A DNA stretch of 8,003 nucleotides from an uncultured Cytophagaceae bacterium (GCA_903960725.1 CAJCBY010000150.1:1-8003); one strand, 5' to 3'. Shown: positions 1 to 6,737, counted from the stretch's first letter. The notes: generated from the letters alone by a model not told the origin. Numbers and translations: made by a program.

Positions 1-1
1 A

Positions 2-49
2 TGGACGCAACCCGCGCCCGAAACTTTACTAGATTACAAGCCTATTTAG
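2..49 (+). CDS. Possible C-terminal tail of an upstream gene (partial)
   Basis: Only the first 50 or so bases before the DUF2752 start are visible. The frame beginning at base 2 reads a short tail ending in PETLLDYKPI and stops at TAG (47-49), 4 nt before the next ATG. Its codons (CAA, GAA, TTA, ACT) resemble those of the neighbouring genes. The frame beginning at base 1 is also open and stops at TAA (52-54), overlapping the next ATG by one base, but it is arginine-rich and less convincing. Either way a same-strand upstream gene probably ends here. No function can be assigned. Confidence 0.3.
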   Translation, partial: WTQPAPETLLDYKPI

Positions 50-53
50 TCTA

Positions 54-413
54 ATGACCCGCCAGCAGCTCTACAGAACAATCTTGATTGCCTGCTCTGC
101 TGGATTTATTTATTTGTGGACGGGTATAGGCTTTACCTGTTTTTTCAAAACACTCACTGGAATTCCTTGTCCCGCTTGCGGAACGACGCGCTTTATCCTG
201 GGAGATTTCACTCATGGAAACCCGCTTGGAATTATCGTAGGGGCAGCCATGTTATTACCCATTCTTGTCATTTTTGACCTATTTACGCGTGGTGATCGGG
301 TATTTCGGATGTATCTTTGGCTAGAGGAAAAATTTCGACAGCCAGTGGTGGCAGTAATTTTGATTGTATTGCTTGTAATAAATTGGGTTTGGTCGATATC
401 TAAGGGATTATAA
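54..413 (+). CDS. DUF2752 family small membrane protein
   Basis: This 119-residue protein carries the DUF2752 hallmark CPACGTTR at residues 39-46, close to the family pattern CPxCGxTR. About three hydrophobic segments (roughly 10-26, 58-76 and 98-114) mark it as an inner-membrane protein, and the NWVW near the C-terminus also fits the family. The biochemical role of DUF2752 is unknown; the paired cysteines could be redox-active or bind metal, but that is inference. Its TAA stop shares a base with the ATG of nth (TAATG, 411-415), so translation is probably coupled. The ATG at 54 is the only sensible start for the length. The family call is firm and the function is open. Confidence 0.85.
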   Translation: MTRQQLYRTILIACSAGFIYLWTGIGFTCFFKTLTGIPCPACGTTRFILGDFTHGNPLGIIVGAAMLLPILVIFDLFTRGDRVFRMYLWLEEKFRQPVVAVILIVLLVINWVWSISKGL

Positions 414-1060
414 TGTTAAAGAAAGAACGATTTCAGGCGTTTGTGGATCATTTTTCAACGCGATTTCCTGAGGCGGAAACCGAATTGCATTATTCGAACC
501 CCTTCGAATTATTAGTGGCGGTGGTTTTATCTGCCCAATGCACCGATAAGCGCATCAATCAAGTTACTCCTGCCCTTTTCAAACGTTTTCCTGACGCTAA
601 ATCTCTCGCAGATTCGAGCGTAGAAGAAATTTTCTCCTATATCCGCTCCGTTTCCTATCCGAATAATAAGGCCAAACACCTGTTAGGTTTAGGCCAAAAA
701 ATCACCGACCAATTCGCCGGCGAAGTGCCTGAAACGATGGAAGACTTGCAAAGTTTACCAGGTGTGGGAAGAAAAACCGCGAACGTTATTGCCTCGGTTA
801 TTTACAACCAACCCGCGATGGCGGTAGACACCCATGTTTTTCGAGTATCTCAACGACTGGGACTAGTTCCTAAGACCGCGAATACTCCATTGAAAGTAGA
901 AATGGCTTTGATTAAAAATTTGCCAGACGAGGTGATCGCGACGGCTCACCATTGGTTGATTTTGCACGGTCGCTACATCTGTTTAGCTAGAACTCCGCAA
1001 TGTGCGAAATGTGACATCACCCATTTCTGTGCCTTTTACCAGAAAAACAACAAAGGATGA
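413..1060 (+). CDS. nth: Endonuclease III (DNA glycosylase/AP lyase)
   Basis: This base-excision-repair enzyme removes oxidised pyrimidines and nicks the resulting abasic site by beta-elimination. At 215 residues it is close to the usual length of about 210. The helix-hairpin-helix motif LPGVGRKTANVI spans 115-126 and contains catalytic Lys121. The catalytic Asp139 lies in VDTH, 18 residues further on, as in the E. coli enzyme (K120/D138). Four cysteines at 190, 197, 200 and 206 (C-x6-C-x2-C-x5-C) form the C-terminal 4Fe-4S site. LSAQCTD at 39-45 matches the conserved LSAQxTD segment. It overlaps the upstream gene by 1 nt and pnuC by 4 nt (ATGA), so all three are probably co-transcribed. It appears complete and functional. 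Confidence 0.97.
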   Translation: MLKKERFQAFVDHFSTRFPEAETELHYSNPFELLVAVVLSAQCTDKRINQVTPALFKRFPDAKSLADSSVEEIFSYIRSVSYPNNKAKHLLGLGQKITDQFAGEVPETMEDLQSLPGVGRKTANVIASVIYNQPAMAVDTHVFRVSQRLGLVPKTANTPLKVEMALIKNLPDEVIATAHHWLILHGRYICLARTPQCAKCDITHFCAFYQKNNKG

Positions 1061-1614
1061 GCCTAGTCGAAATCTTAGCCATAATAGCCTCGTTAGCCGG
1101 TGTGTTTCTTAGTATGGCTAAGAAAAGCTCGGCATGGATTTGCAATATCCTTGCCTCAGGACTTTATGGATTTGTTTTTTGGCAAAATAGACTCTATTCT
1201 GACATGGAATTGCAGGGATTCTTTATTTTAATGGCGATCTATGGCTGGTGGACTTGGTCCCACTCGGAGCAAAATTGGAAACCGGAAAGAGCGACATTTC
1301 GACAACTTACAGCAGGTTTAGCCGTGGCTTTAGTTTTTGGAATGGGGTCTGGCTATCTACATGTAAACTATTTCCCTTCTGTCAGCTTTCCTTTTTTAGA
1401 TGCGAGTTTAACTGGCATGAGCATTTACGGCACTTGGCTAGCGACACAGCGTAAAATTGAAAACTGGCTCGTATGGATTATAGTCGATATCGCCTATGTA
1501 GGAATGTATGCCACGAAAGAATTATGGGGAACAGCTGCCCTCTATTTGGTCTTTATTATTTTAGCCCTAAAAGGCTACCTAGACTGGCTTAAACCCCTGA
1601 AAAACAGGGAATAA
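1057..1614 (+). CDS. pnuC: PnuC-family vitamin/nucleoside transporter
   Basis: This 185-residue integral membrane protein has about seven hydrophobic segments and the PnuC hallmarks: a tryptophan-rich YGWWTW at 62-67, AWICN at 26-30 and WLVWIIVD at 137-144. PnuC-type proteins are SWEET-like facilitators for nicotinamide riboside; close relatives (PnuT, PnuX) carry thiamine or riboflavin, with metabolic trapping by phosphorylation. The substrate cannot be decided here, because no riboswitch precedes the gene and no linked kinase gene is visible. The start overlaps the nth stop by 4 nt (ATGA), implying translational coupling. Downstream, CCCTG/CAGGG (1595-1609) forms a weak hairpin, but A's rather than T's follow it, so no terminator is called. 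Confidence 0.92.
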   Translation: MSLVEILAIIASLAGVFLSMAKKSSAWICNILASGLYGFVFWQNRLYSDMELQGFFILMAIYGWWTWSHSEQNWKPERATFRQLTAGLAVALVFGMGSGYLHVNYFPSVSFPFLDASLTGMSIYGTWLATQRKIENWLVWIIVDIAYVGMYATKELWGTAALYLVFIILALKGYLDWLKPLKNRE

Positions 1615-1667
1615 AAAAATTGTCTGAGATTTTATCCGTTATATTACCTTATTCCAATCGAGCTAAT

Positions 1668-1675
1668 TATATTTG
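1668..1675 (+). promoter_or_regulatory. Candidate Bacteroidota promoter (-7 box TATATTTG)
   Basis: TATATTTG exactly fits the Bacteroidota sigma-A -7 consensus TAnnTTTG. No good TTTG -33 box lies 17-23 bp upstream; the region reads TTACC. The implied transcription start, about 1680-1683, gives a leader of about 25 nt before the DksA-like gene at 1707. The leader is A/T-rich and has no Shine-Dalgarno sequence. Confidence 0.55.
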
Positions 1676-1706
1676 TGCCCTATTATAAAAAATCATATTT
1701 TAGATT

Positions 1707-2090
1707 ATGGCGAACGAAGAAAAACAAAGATACTCTGCCGAAGAATTAAAGGAGTTTGAGCAGATTATCAAAGCGAAATTAGAAGACACCCAAGCAGAAT
1801 TAAAATATTTAAGAGAAGCATTAAGTAAGAAAAACGACACAGGAACAGACGCTACGTCCGGAAACTCGAAAGTGATGGAAGATGGAGCTGATACTGCGGA
1901 AAAAGAGAACTTAAATCAATTAGCGGTTCGTCAACAAAAATTCGCAGTGAATCTAGAAAATGCATTAATGCGTATTAAAAACGGCACTTATGGCGTTTGT
2001 ATTGATTCAGGAAAGTTAATTTCCAAAGAACGTTTACGCTTAGTACCGCACACGCAACACTCGATTGAAGCGAAGTTAAAGCAAAAATAA
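1707..2090 (+). CDS. TraR/DksA-family RNA polymerase-binding regulator, degenerate zinc finger
   Basis: This 127-residue DksA-like protein would enter the RNA polymerase secondary channel and adjust initiation, for example with ppGpp. A long N-terminal coiled coil spans roughly residues 8-92. The tip sequence DGADTA (59-64) preserves the D-x-x-D-x-A pattern of the E. coli DksA tip (D71, D74, A76). The C-terminal segment TYGVCIDSGKLISKERL matches the DksA globular domain (usually FGxCxxCGxxI...RL), but only Cys98 remains; the second cysteine is replaced by Ser101 and the downstream CxxC pair is missing. Such zinc-free forms occur in the family and are common in Bacteroidota. It is first in a probable operon with two membrane-protein genes, separated from the next ATG by 1 nt. 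The family is confident; the regulon is unknown. Confidence 0.9.
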   Translation: MANEEKQRYSAEELKEFEQIIKAKLEDTQAELKYLREALSKKNDTGTDATSGNSKVMEDGADTAEKENLNQLAVRQQKFAVNLENALMRIKNGTYGVCIDSGKLISKERLRLVPHTQHSIEAKLKQK

Positions 2091-2091
2091 A

Positions 2092-2397
2092 ATGGGTTTT
2101 TTCGAAAACAACCGCCTAGTTGAATTGATAACTAACTACCTCAAAACACAATTTGAGATCATTAAGTTAGATATTCAGGAAAAACTAGAAGAAATCTTTA
2201 TCCGGATTTTCAAACTTTTTCTGGTGGCGACCGGTTTCGGAATTACCTTGTTTTTTCTTCTTTTGGGCGGATCTGAGTGGATTAATGAGGCCTTAGACAG
2301 TCGATTTATTGGTTATTTCATTGTTGCTGGCATCATTGGTCTTGCTAGCATCGTTCTTTTCTTATCCTTAAAACCACGCGAAAATGAGTCAGAATAA
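2092..2397 (+). CDS. Phage holin family/YqjE-like (holin-X type) membrane protein
   Basis: This protein has 101 residues. An amphipathic N-terminal helix (about 5-38) is followed by two transmembrane helices at about 40-58 and 73-93, separated by a short loop, with a charged tail KPRENESE. This is the layout of the holin-X/DUF1469 (YqjE-like) family. Despite the family name it is a chromosomal inner-membrane protein, with no endolysin or phage gene nearby, so lysis is not implied. It starts 1 nt after the DksA-like stop and overlaps the next gene by 14 nt, so the three genes are surely one transcription unit. In E. coli, yqjD-yqjE-yqjK form a comparable cluster of small membrane proteins; that parallel is inference. 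Confidence 0.75.
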   Translation: MGFFENNRLVELITNYLKTQFEIIKLDIQEKLEEIFIRIFKLFLVATGFGITLFFLLLGGSEWINEALDSRFIGYFIVAGIIGLASIVLFLSLKPRENESE

Positions 2398-2704
2398 AGA
2401 GAAAAGAGAAGAATTAGAAAGCCAAGTAGCTGAGATTCAAGAACAATTAACGGAGACCGTCACCGAATACAAAAAGGTGGGTAACCAAATGCTAATCGCT
2501 GGAGGAATTGTTGCAGGAAGCTATTTGCTATATTCTATGTTCTCTGGATCAAAGAAGAAAGGTTCTTTCGTGGGCGATGCCATTAAATCGTATGCTTTAG
2601 CCCTCGCACTTTCGTATGCAAAAGACTTGTTGCTGGATTATCTAGCATCCTTGGAAGAAGAAACCGAAGCCGCGGTAGCTGAATCCACTGAGAAAACCCA
2701 ATAG
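2384..2704 (+). CDS. Small coiled-coil, single-pass membrane protein of unknown function
   Basis: This protein has 106 residues. Residues 4-33 are highly charged with heptad-like leucine and valine spacing, predicting a coiled coil. Residues about 35-53 (a glycine-rich stretch ending in YLLYSMF) form a membrane segment, followed by basic GSKKKG. A second, less hydrophobic helix lies at about 66-89 and an acidic tail closes the protein. The layout recalls YtxH- or YqjD-like proteins, but I see no diagnostic motif. The ATG at 2384 lies inside the upstream gene (14-nt overlap), implying translational coupling with the holin-like protein and perhaps a shared complex. The stop is followed at once by the heptamer array. 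The gene is real by position and composition; the function is unknown. Confidence 0.75.
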   Translation: MSQNKEKREELESQVAEIQEQLTETVTEYKKVGNQMLIAGGIVAGSYLLYSMFSGSKKKGSFVGDAIKSYALALALSYAKDLLLDYLASLEEETEAAVAESTEKTQ

Positions 2705-2711
2705 TCCACCG

Positions 2712-2816
2712 ACTGGATACTGACCACTGGCTACTGTCCACTTCGGACTATCGACTTCGGACTTCGGACTGATTACTGCCCACTTCGGACTATCGACTCC
2801 GGACTTCGGACTAATT
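2712..2816. repeat. Array of fifteen 7-bp ACTNNNN repeats
   Basis: Fifteen uninterrupted 7-bp units begin with ACT: ACTGGAT, ACTGACC, ACTGGCT, ACTGTCC, ACTTCGG, ACTATCG, ACTTCGG, ACTTCGG, ACTGATT, ACTGCCC, ACTTCGG, ACTATCG, ACTCCGG, ACTTCGG, ACTAATT. A higher-order period of 42 bp is visible: 2733-2774 and 2775-2816 match at 39 of 42 positions. The array fills the gap between the convergent stop codons of the coiled-coil gene and prfB, and its last unit supplies the prfB stop (TAG on the - strand). Internal hairpin potential is weak (GTCC/GGAC at 2736-2748), so a terminator role is not evident. Confidence 0.93.
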
Positions 2817-3885
2817 CTCCATCAAATACGCCTTTATAAACTCATTAATCTCCCCGTCTAACACCGCATCGGTATTCGATGTTTGGTGATTCGTGCGGTG
2901 ATCTTTTACCCGGCGGTCGTCTAATACATAGGAACGGATCTGCGAACCCCACTCGATTTTCTTCTTGCCCGCCTCTACTTCAGCACGCGCGGCGTTACGT
3001 TTATCGATTTCGATTTGGTATAATTTGGACTTTAATAGGCGCAAGGCCACCTCTTTGTTCATTAATTGGGAACGCTCTTGCTGGCAAGCGATGATGATTC
3101 CTGAGGGTTTATGGGTCAAACGAACGGCGGTTTCCACTTTGTTCACGTTTTGGCCCCCTGCCCCACCGGAACGGAAGGTATCCCAGTCGATGTCCGCTGG
3201 ATTGATCTCGATTTCGATCGTATCATCTGCTAAAGGACAAATATATACCGAAGCAAATGAGGTGTGTCGACGTGCGTTCGAGTCAAAAGGAGAAATTCGC
3301 ACCAGGCGGTGCACCCCATTTTCTGATTTTAAATTTCCATAGGCAAATTCGCCATCTACTTCGATGGTCACGGATTTGATTCCTGCCACGTCCCCCGGAT
3401 TTTCATCCACCAAACGTACTTTGAAACCATTTTTTTCTGCCCACATGTGGTACATACGGAGAAGCATGGATGCCCAGTCTTGGGATTCGGTTCCACCAGC
3501 ACCGGCATTGATTTCTAACACGGCGCTCATATTATCGCCCTCATCAGACATCATTTTGCGGAATTCCAAAGCCTCTAGGTTTGCCTCGAGCTTTTCGCCT
3601 TCCACATCCACTTCCGCTTCGGACGCTTCGCCCATTTCGTAAAATTCCCAGATGGTTTCTAAATCACCTTGCGCACTTGCGAGTTTATCGAATCCATCCG
3701 TCCAAAACTTCAGCCCACGCATATCGCGCATCGTGCTTTCCGCCTTGTCAGGATTGTTCCAAAATTCGGGATCCAAGGTGACCGTCTCTAGTTCAGAGAT
3801 TAAATATTTCTTGTGATCGTAGTCAAAGATACCTCCTTAAAGCCTCTATTCTGGCTTTCAGGTCATTGAACCTGTCTCTAGTCAT
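2811..3885 (-). CDS. prfB: Peptide chain release factor 2 (programmed +1 frameshift)
   Basis: RF2 recognises UGA and UAA stop codons and triggers peptide release. The gene starts at ATG 3885-3883 and encodes 20 zero-frame residues ([11 protein letters not shown]...). It meets an in-frame TGA at 3825-3823 and resumes in the +1 frame at GAC 3824-3822, giving 357 residues in all (E. coli RF2 has 365). The frameshift site has every canonical part: AGGAGG, a 3-nt TAT spacer, and CTT-TGA-C. The stop-recognition tripeptide SPF is at about 198-200 and the catalytic GGQ at about 243-245. A gene call beginning at 3776 uses an internal TTG (Leu) and misses the N-terminus. Low RF2 should raise frameshifting, giving autoregulation. 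The gene is divergent from lpdA. Confidence 0.96.
3822..3837 (-). promoter_or_regulatory. prfB programmed +1 frameshift signal
   Basis: Read on the - strand this is AGGAGG TAT CTT TGA C. The Shine-Dalgarno-like AGGAGG (3837-3832) sits 3 nt before the slippery CTT (3828-3826), followed by stop TGA (3825-3823) and C (3822). Parts and spacing match the E. coli prfB site, where AGGGGG replaces AGGAGG. The +1 frame is open from GAC (3824) to the RF2 stop. Confidence 0.96.
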
Positions 3886-3908
3886 GTGTTTTTCTACTTA
3901 ATAAAGTG

Positions 3909-3916
3909 CAAATATA
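3909..3916 (-). promoter_or_regulatory. Candidate prfB promoter (-7 box TATATTTG)
   Basis: On the - strand the sequence TATATTTG fits the Bacteroidota -7 consensus and lies 23 bp before the prfB ATG, implying a leader of under 20 nt. The -33 region is weak. The 81 bp between prfB and lpdA must also contain the lpdA promoter; on the + strand I see only an imperfect box (TAAATTG near 3930). Confidence 0.55.
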
Positions 3917-3966
3917 CCCGATTTTGTACTAAATTGCGGCCTCATTCATTTAAATCAAGCAATAAA

Positions 3967-5361
3967 ATGGCGCAACAATACGATTTGATCGTGGTAGGCT
4001 CAGGCCCAGGAGGTTATGTAGCAGCTATCCGAGCTTCTCAATTAGGTTTGAAATGTGCAGTGGTTGAAAAAGAATCCTTAGGTGGTATTTGCCTAAACTG
4101 GGGATGTATTCCTACCAAAGCCCTTTTGAAATCTGCCCAAGTTTTCGAATACATCAAGCACGCAGCTGATTACGGAATTACCGTAAAAGGTGCTGAAGCT
4201 GACTTCTCTAAGGTTATCGCGCGTTCTCGTGGCGTGGCAGATAGCATGAGTAAAGGCGTTCAGTTTTTGATGAAGAAAAATAAGATTGACGTGATTATGG
4301 GTTTTGGAAAAATCCAACCTGGTAAGAAAGTCGAAGTAACCGACGCAGACGGTAAGAAAACCGTTTACGAAGGAAAAAATATCATGATTGCCACGGGTGC
4401 TCGTGCGCGTGCATTGCCTAATGTGCCTATCGATGGTGAGAAGGTAATCGAATACCGCAAGGCGATGAGCTTAGAAAAACGTCCGGATTCTTTAGTGATT
4501 ATCGGTTCCGGTGCGATCGGCGTTGAATTTGCTTACGTGTATGCAGCGATGGGAACGAAAGTGACGATTGTTGAATTCTTACCTAATATCGTACCGGTAG
4601 AGGATGAGGATGTTTCCAAAGAATTAGCGAAGCAATACAAGAAAATGGGTATCGACATCTTGACTTCATCGAGCGTAGAGTCGGTGGATATCAAAGGAAA
4701 AGGTTGCAAAGTGAGCATCAAAACTCCGACGGGGAATCAAGAAATCCAATGCGATATCGTTCTTTCAGCAGCAGGTGTAACCTGTAATTTAGAGAACATT
4801 GGTTTAGAAGAAGTAGGCATTATCGTAGATAAAGGTCGTATTCCAGTGAATGCTTGGTACGAAACAAACATGCCAGGGTATTTTGCGATTGGCGATGTGA
4901 CTCCGGGACCTGCTTTGGCACACGTAGCCTCAGCTGAAGGAATTATCTGCGCTGAGAAAATGGCTGGACACAAGACAGAGGCTTTGGACTACACGAACAT
5001 ACCAGGCTGTACCTATTGCTCGCCAGAAATCGCATCAGTAGGTATGACTGAGAAAAAAGCGATAGAGGCTGGTTACGATATCAAAGTGGGTAAATTCCCG
5101 TTCGTGGCATCCGGAAAAGCAACAGCAGCTGGAGCTCGCGATGGTTTTGTAAAAGTTATTTATGATGCTAAATACGGTGAGTTATTAGGCGCGCACATGA
5201 TCGGTTATAACGTAACGGAATTGATCGCTGAAGCGGTAGTGGTTCGCAAGTTAGAAAGCACTGCTTACGAAATTATGAAAACGGTTCATCCTCACCCGAC
5301 GATGTCAGAAGCCTTCAAAGGCGCGACAGAAGCGGCATATGGAGAAGCAGTGGATTTGTAA
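3967..5361 (+). CDS. lpdA: Dihydrolipoamide dehydrogenase (E3)
   Basis: This flavoprotein re-oxidises dihydrolipoamide with NAD+ as the E3 part of pyruvate/2-oxoglutarate dehydrogenase and glycine cleavage complexes. With the start at ATG 3967 it has 464 residues, the usual length. FAD-binding GSGPGG is at 11-16, the redox disulfide is Cys42/Cys47 in GGICLNWGCIPTK, the NAD-binding GSGAIG is at 180-185, and the second FAD motif YFAIGD is at 305-310. The C-terminal interface motif HPHPTMSE (441-448) supplies the catalytic His443/Glu448 pair. The frame is open back to an ATG at 3886, but those 27 extra residues precede the conserved N-terminus, lie in the promoter region and would abut prfB, so I reject that start. 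No E1 or E2 genes are in the window. A strong terminator follows. Confidence 0.97.
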   Translation: MAQQYDLIVVGSGPGGYVAAIRASQLGLKCAVVEKESLGGICLNWGCIPTKALLKSAQVFEYIKHAADYGITVKGAEADFSKVIARSRGVADSMSKGVQFLMKKNKIDVIMGFGKIQPGKKVEVTDADGKKTVYEGKNIMIATGARARALPNVPIDGEKVIEYRKAMSLEKRPDSLVIIGSGAIGVEFAYVYAAMGTKVTIVEFLPNIVPVEDEDVSKELAKQYKKMGIDILTSSSVESVDIKGKGCKVSIKTPTGNQEIQCDIVLSAAGVTCNLENIGLEEVGIIVDKGRIPVNAWYETNMPGYFAIGDVTPGPALAHVASAEGIICAEKMAGHKTEALDYTNIPGCTYCSPEIASVGMTEKKAIEAGYDIKVGKFPFVASGKATAAGARDGFVKVIYDAKYGELLGAHMIGYNVTELIAEAVVVRKLESTAYEIMKTVHPHPTMSEAFKGATEAAYGEAVDL

Positions 5362-5378
5362 TCCGTAGTTTAGATAAT

Positions 5379-5413
5379 AAAAAAGAGGAGCTCAAAAGGC
5401 TCCTCTTTTTTTT
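5379..5413. terminator. Bidirectional intrinsic terminator between lpdA and DUF1080 gene
   Basis: AAAAGAGGAGC (5381-5391) pairs perfectly with GCTCCTCTTTT (5399-5409) around a 7-nt loop. Eight T's (5406-5413) follow on the + strand and six (over 5384-5379) on the - strand. It lies 19 bp after the lpdA stop and directly at the stop of the convergent DUF1080 gene, so it can serve both. Confidence 0.93.
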
Positions 5414-6005
5414 AGTTCAATTTCACCTGAACACTTTTATAAGCAATCCTGCTCTTAGGATCATGTGCCTGAATAGCGATGGTTCCAGGTTGGATTCGTC
5501 TAGATTCTGTTTTACCCGCAGGCTCAATAAAATCAACAACGGTTCTGCCGTTGATTTTCGTGGTTATGTGATTCCCTTCCACTTTCACGTATAATTCGAA
5601 CCACTCTTCATCATACACTAATTTCTCCGCTGTGTCTATGATGCCATAAAGGCTGGCAGTTCTACGCCAATCGGTGTGAGAATTGTTCACTTGTATTTCG
5701 TAGCCTTGGGATGGCCAGTTGTTTTCTAAGAAAGCCGTACAAACATACAAGCCAGAGTTTGCACCAGGGTATGTTTTCACCATTGCTTTTACTTCGAAAT
5801 TTTGAAAATTATGATTGCCCACGGGTCCATCATAGAATAGGTGGCCACGAGGACCTGCGACAACAAGTTCGCCATTTTGCACTTGGAATGAGTTAGGATT
5901 CTCGCTCGTTTTCCAGCCAGATAAGTCGCGGCCATTTAATAGTTCGACCCATTGGGCGTGGGCGGAGAAGTTTAGTAACAAAAGGAAGATGAAGAGGTTT
6001 TTCAT
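5412..6005 (-). CDS. Secreted DUF1080 (3-keto-disaccharide hydrolase) domain protein
   Basis: This 197-residue protein begins with a clear signal peptide (MKNLFIFLLLLNFSAHA, probable cleavage before QW at 18-19), so it is exported. It lacks the lipobox cysteine of a lipoprotein. The rest is one concanavalin-like DUF1080 domain: LLNGRDLSGW at 22-31, ANSGLYV at 82-88, GYEIQV at 101-106, RRTASLYG at 114-121 and the closing GTIAIQAHDP at 174-183. Family members cleave 3-keto-disaccharides or bind sugars, and are common in polysaccharide-degrading Bacteroidota and Planctomycetes. No sugar oxidoreductase or SusC/D gene is nearby, so the substrate is unknown. It appears monocistronic, ending in the shared terminator; I see no clear -7 box upstream. 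Confidence 0.9.
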   Translation of the reverse strand: MKNLFIFLLLLNFSAHAQWVELLNGRDLSGWKTSENPNSFQVQNGELVVAGPRGHLFYDGPVGNHNFQNFEVKAMVKTYPGANSGLYVCTAFLENNWPSQGYEIQVNNSHTDWRRTASLYGIIDTAEKLVYDEEWFELYVKVEGNHITTKINGRTVVDFIEPAGKTESRRIQPGTIAIQAHDPKSRIAYKSVQVKLN

Positions 6006-6063
6006 AATAGGTCTAATTTATAGAGGTAAATATGAACTTAAAAGTTTAAAAATGAAAGGTAAA

Positions 6064-6477
6064 TTATAATTCTAATGCGATAAATGTTTCGGGATTTACT
6101 ACTAGAATATTAGCCTTTTTAAAGTCCTTCAGATTTCTCGTCACAATGATTTTCAGGTGATTTTCCAATGCACAACAATATTGTATCGCGTCTTCGAAAT
6201 CATTAAAATCGGAAGCAATAGCTAAGTCTATGGTCTTGCTATCAACTGTCAAAACATGAACAAGTGTTTTAAATTTCAACAAAGTGAGTCGAGACTGACT
6301 ACTTGAATATTTAGACCTTAAGACATAATCAATATTGGAGAAAGTAAGAGAGGATACATGTAATTTTATCTTACCTAAATCGGCAAGTGAAAATAAAATT
6401 TCTGCCGGTTTAGCAAAGGGTTGCCGCCCAGACAAAAGGTCGATACATACATCCGAGTCAACAAATACGTTCGTCAT
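6064..6477 (-). CDS. PIN-domain ribonuclease toxin (PIN_3/VapC-like)
   Basis: This is a 137-residue PIN-domain protein, by family a metal-dependent ribonuclease toxin. Starting at ATG 6477 it opens with the PIN strand VFVDSDVCIDLL (4-15), with acidic Asp7 and Asp9. SNIDYVL (47-53), FNDFEDAIQY (91-100, with Glu95/Asp96) and ITRNLKDF-like IVTRNLKDF (111-119) follow the PIN_3 pattern. The frame extends 18 codons upstream, but that would overlap the antitoxin gene and precede the conserved N-terminus. The start at 6477 lies 1 nt after the antitoxin stop, the classical antitoxin-toxin order. The gene looks intact. The RNA target is unknown. Confidence 0.88.
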   Translation of the reverse strand: MTNVFVDSDVCIDLLSGRQPFAKPAEILFSLADLGKIKLHVSSLTFSNIDYVLRSKYSSSQSRLTLLKFKTLVHVLTVDSKTIDLAIASDFNDFEDAIQYCCALENHLKIIVTRNLKDFKKANILVVNPETFIALEL

Positions 6478-6478
6478 A

Positions 6479-6724
6479 CTATTTCGAATATTTGTCTTGT
6501 ATGTATTTTTTGTATGCCTCTTTTGAATCAAAATTTTCAGGAAGATCGATTATTCCTGATAAACTTTTGACAAAGGGGGTGACCTCGAGAATGGGTCGAG
6601 GCTCCACTAACATGCCTAGATAAGACTCAATTAGCTGAGAAAGACTTGTATTTTTCATTTTAGCATAGTTTTTTGCTTGCTCAATTATGTCTTGATCTAG
6701 CTTTAAAGTTAGTTTAGCATCCAT
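6479..6724 (-). CDS. DUF6364-type ribbon-helix-helix antitoxin
   Basis: This is an 81-residue protein. The N-terminal strand AKLTLKLDQDII (3-14) and two helices (about 11-22 and 26-38, with TSLSQLIESYL) form a predicted ribbon-helix-helix DNA-binding domain. The remaining C-terminal tail, rich in charged residues (about 45-81, ending in KKYIQDKYSK), would wrap the toxin. This matches the DUF6364 family, commonly paired with PIN toxins in Bacteroidota. It is followed after 1 nt by the PIN gene. Upstream, an inverted repeat covers the -7 box, consistent with repression by the antitoxin or the complex. The ATG at 6724 is well placed, with conserved residues starting directly after it. Confidence 0.87.
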   Translation of the reverse strand: MDAKLTLKLDQDIIEQAKNYAKMKNTSLSQLIESYLGMLVEPRPILEVTPFVKSLSGIIDLPENFDSKEAYKKYIQDKYSK

Positions 6725-6737
6725 AGCTATTAGATTG

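Noticed and set aside
1595..1624. CCCTG-AAAAA-CAGGG hairpin at the end of pnuC as terminator
   Set aside because: The stem is only 5 bp, inside the coding end, and is followed by A's on the + strand instead of T's.
2092..2397. Prophage lysis cassette suggested by the holin-like family name
   Set aside because: No endolysin, phage structural gene, integrase or attachment repeat is visible; the holin-X/YqjE family is widespread on chromosomes.
2712..2816. CRISPR-like array
   Set aside because: The period is 7 bp with no spacer-length unique segments and no cas genes; it is a short tandem repeat.
2879..3642. Several + strand open frames opposite prfB
   Set aside because: They lie antisense to a well-conserved gene, lack family motifs and are best explained as shadows of its codon use.
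2811..3776. prfB as an independent 321-residue gene starting at TTG 3776
   Set aside because: The frame is open upstream to the +1 frameshift site and joins a 20-codon zero frame starting at ATG 3885; the TTG is an internal leucine codon.
3886..3966. 27-codon N-terminal extension of lpdA from ATG 3886
   Set aside because: It precedes the conserved start of the FAD domain, is not similar to a signal or targeting sequence expected here, abuts the prfB start and would occupy the divergent promoter region. ATG 3967 has an A-rich leader and gives the usual length.
6478..6531. 18-codon extension of the PIN toxin upstream of 6477
   Set aside because: It would overlap the antitoxin gene and lies before the conserved PIN beta-strand; the ATG 1 nt after the antitoxin stop is the natural start.
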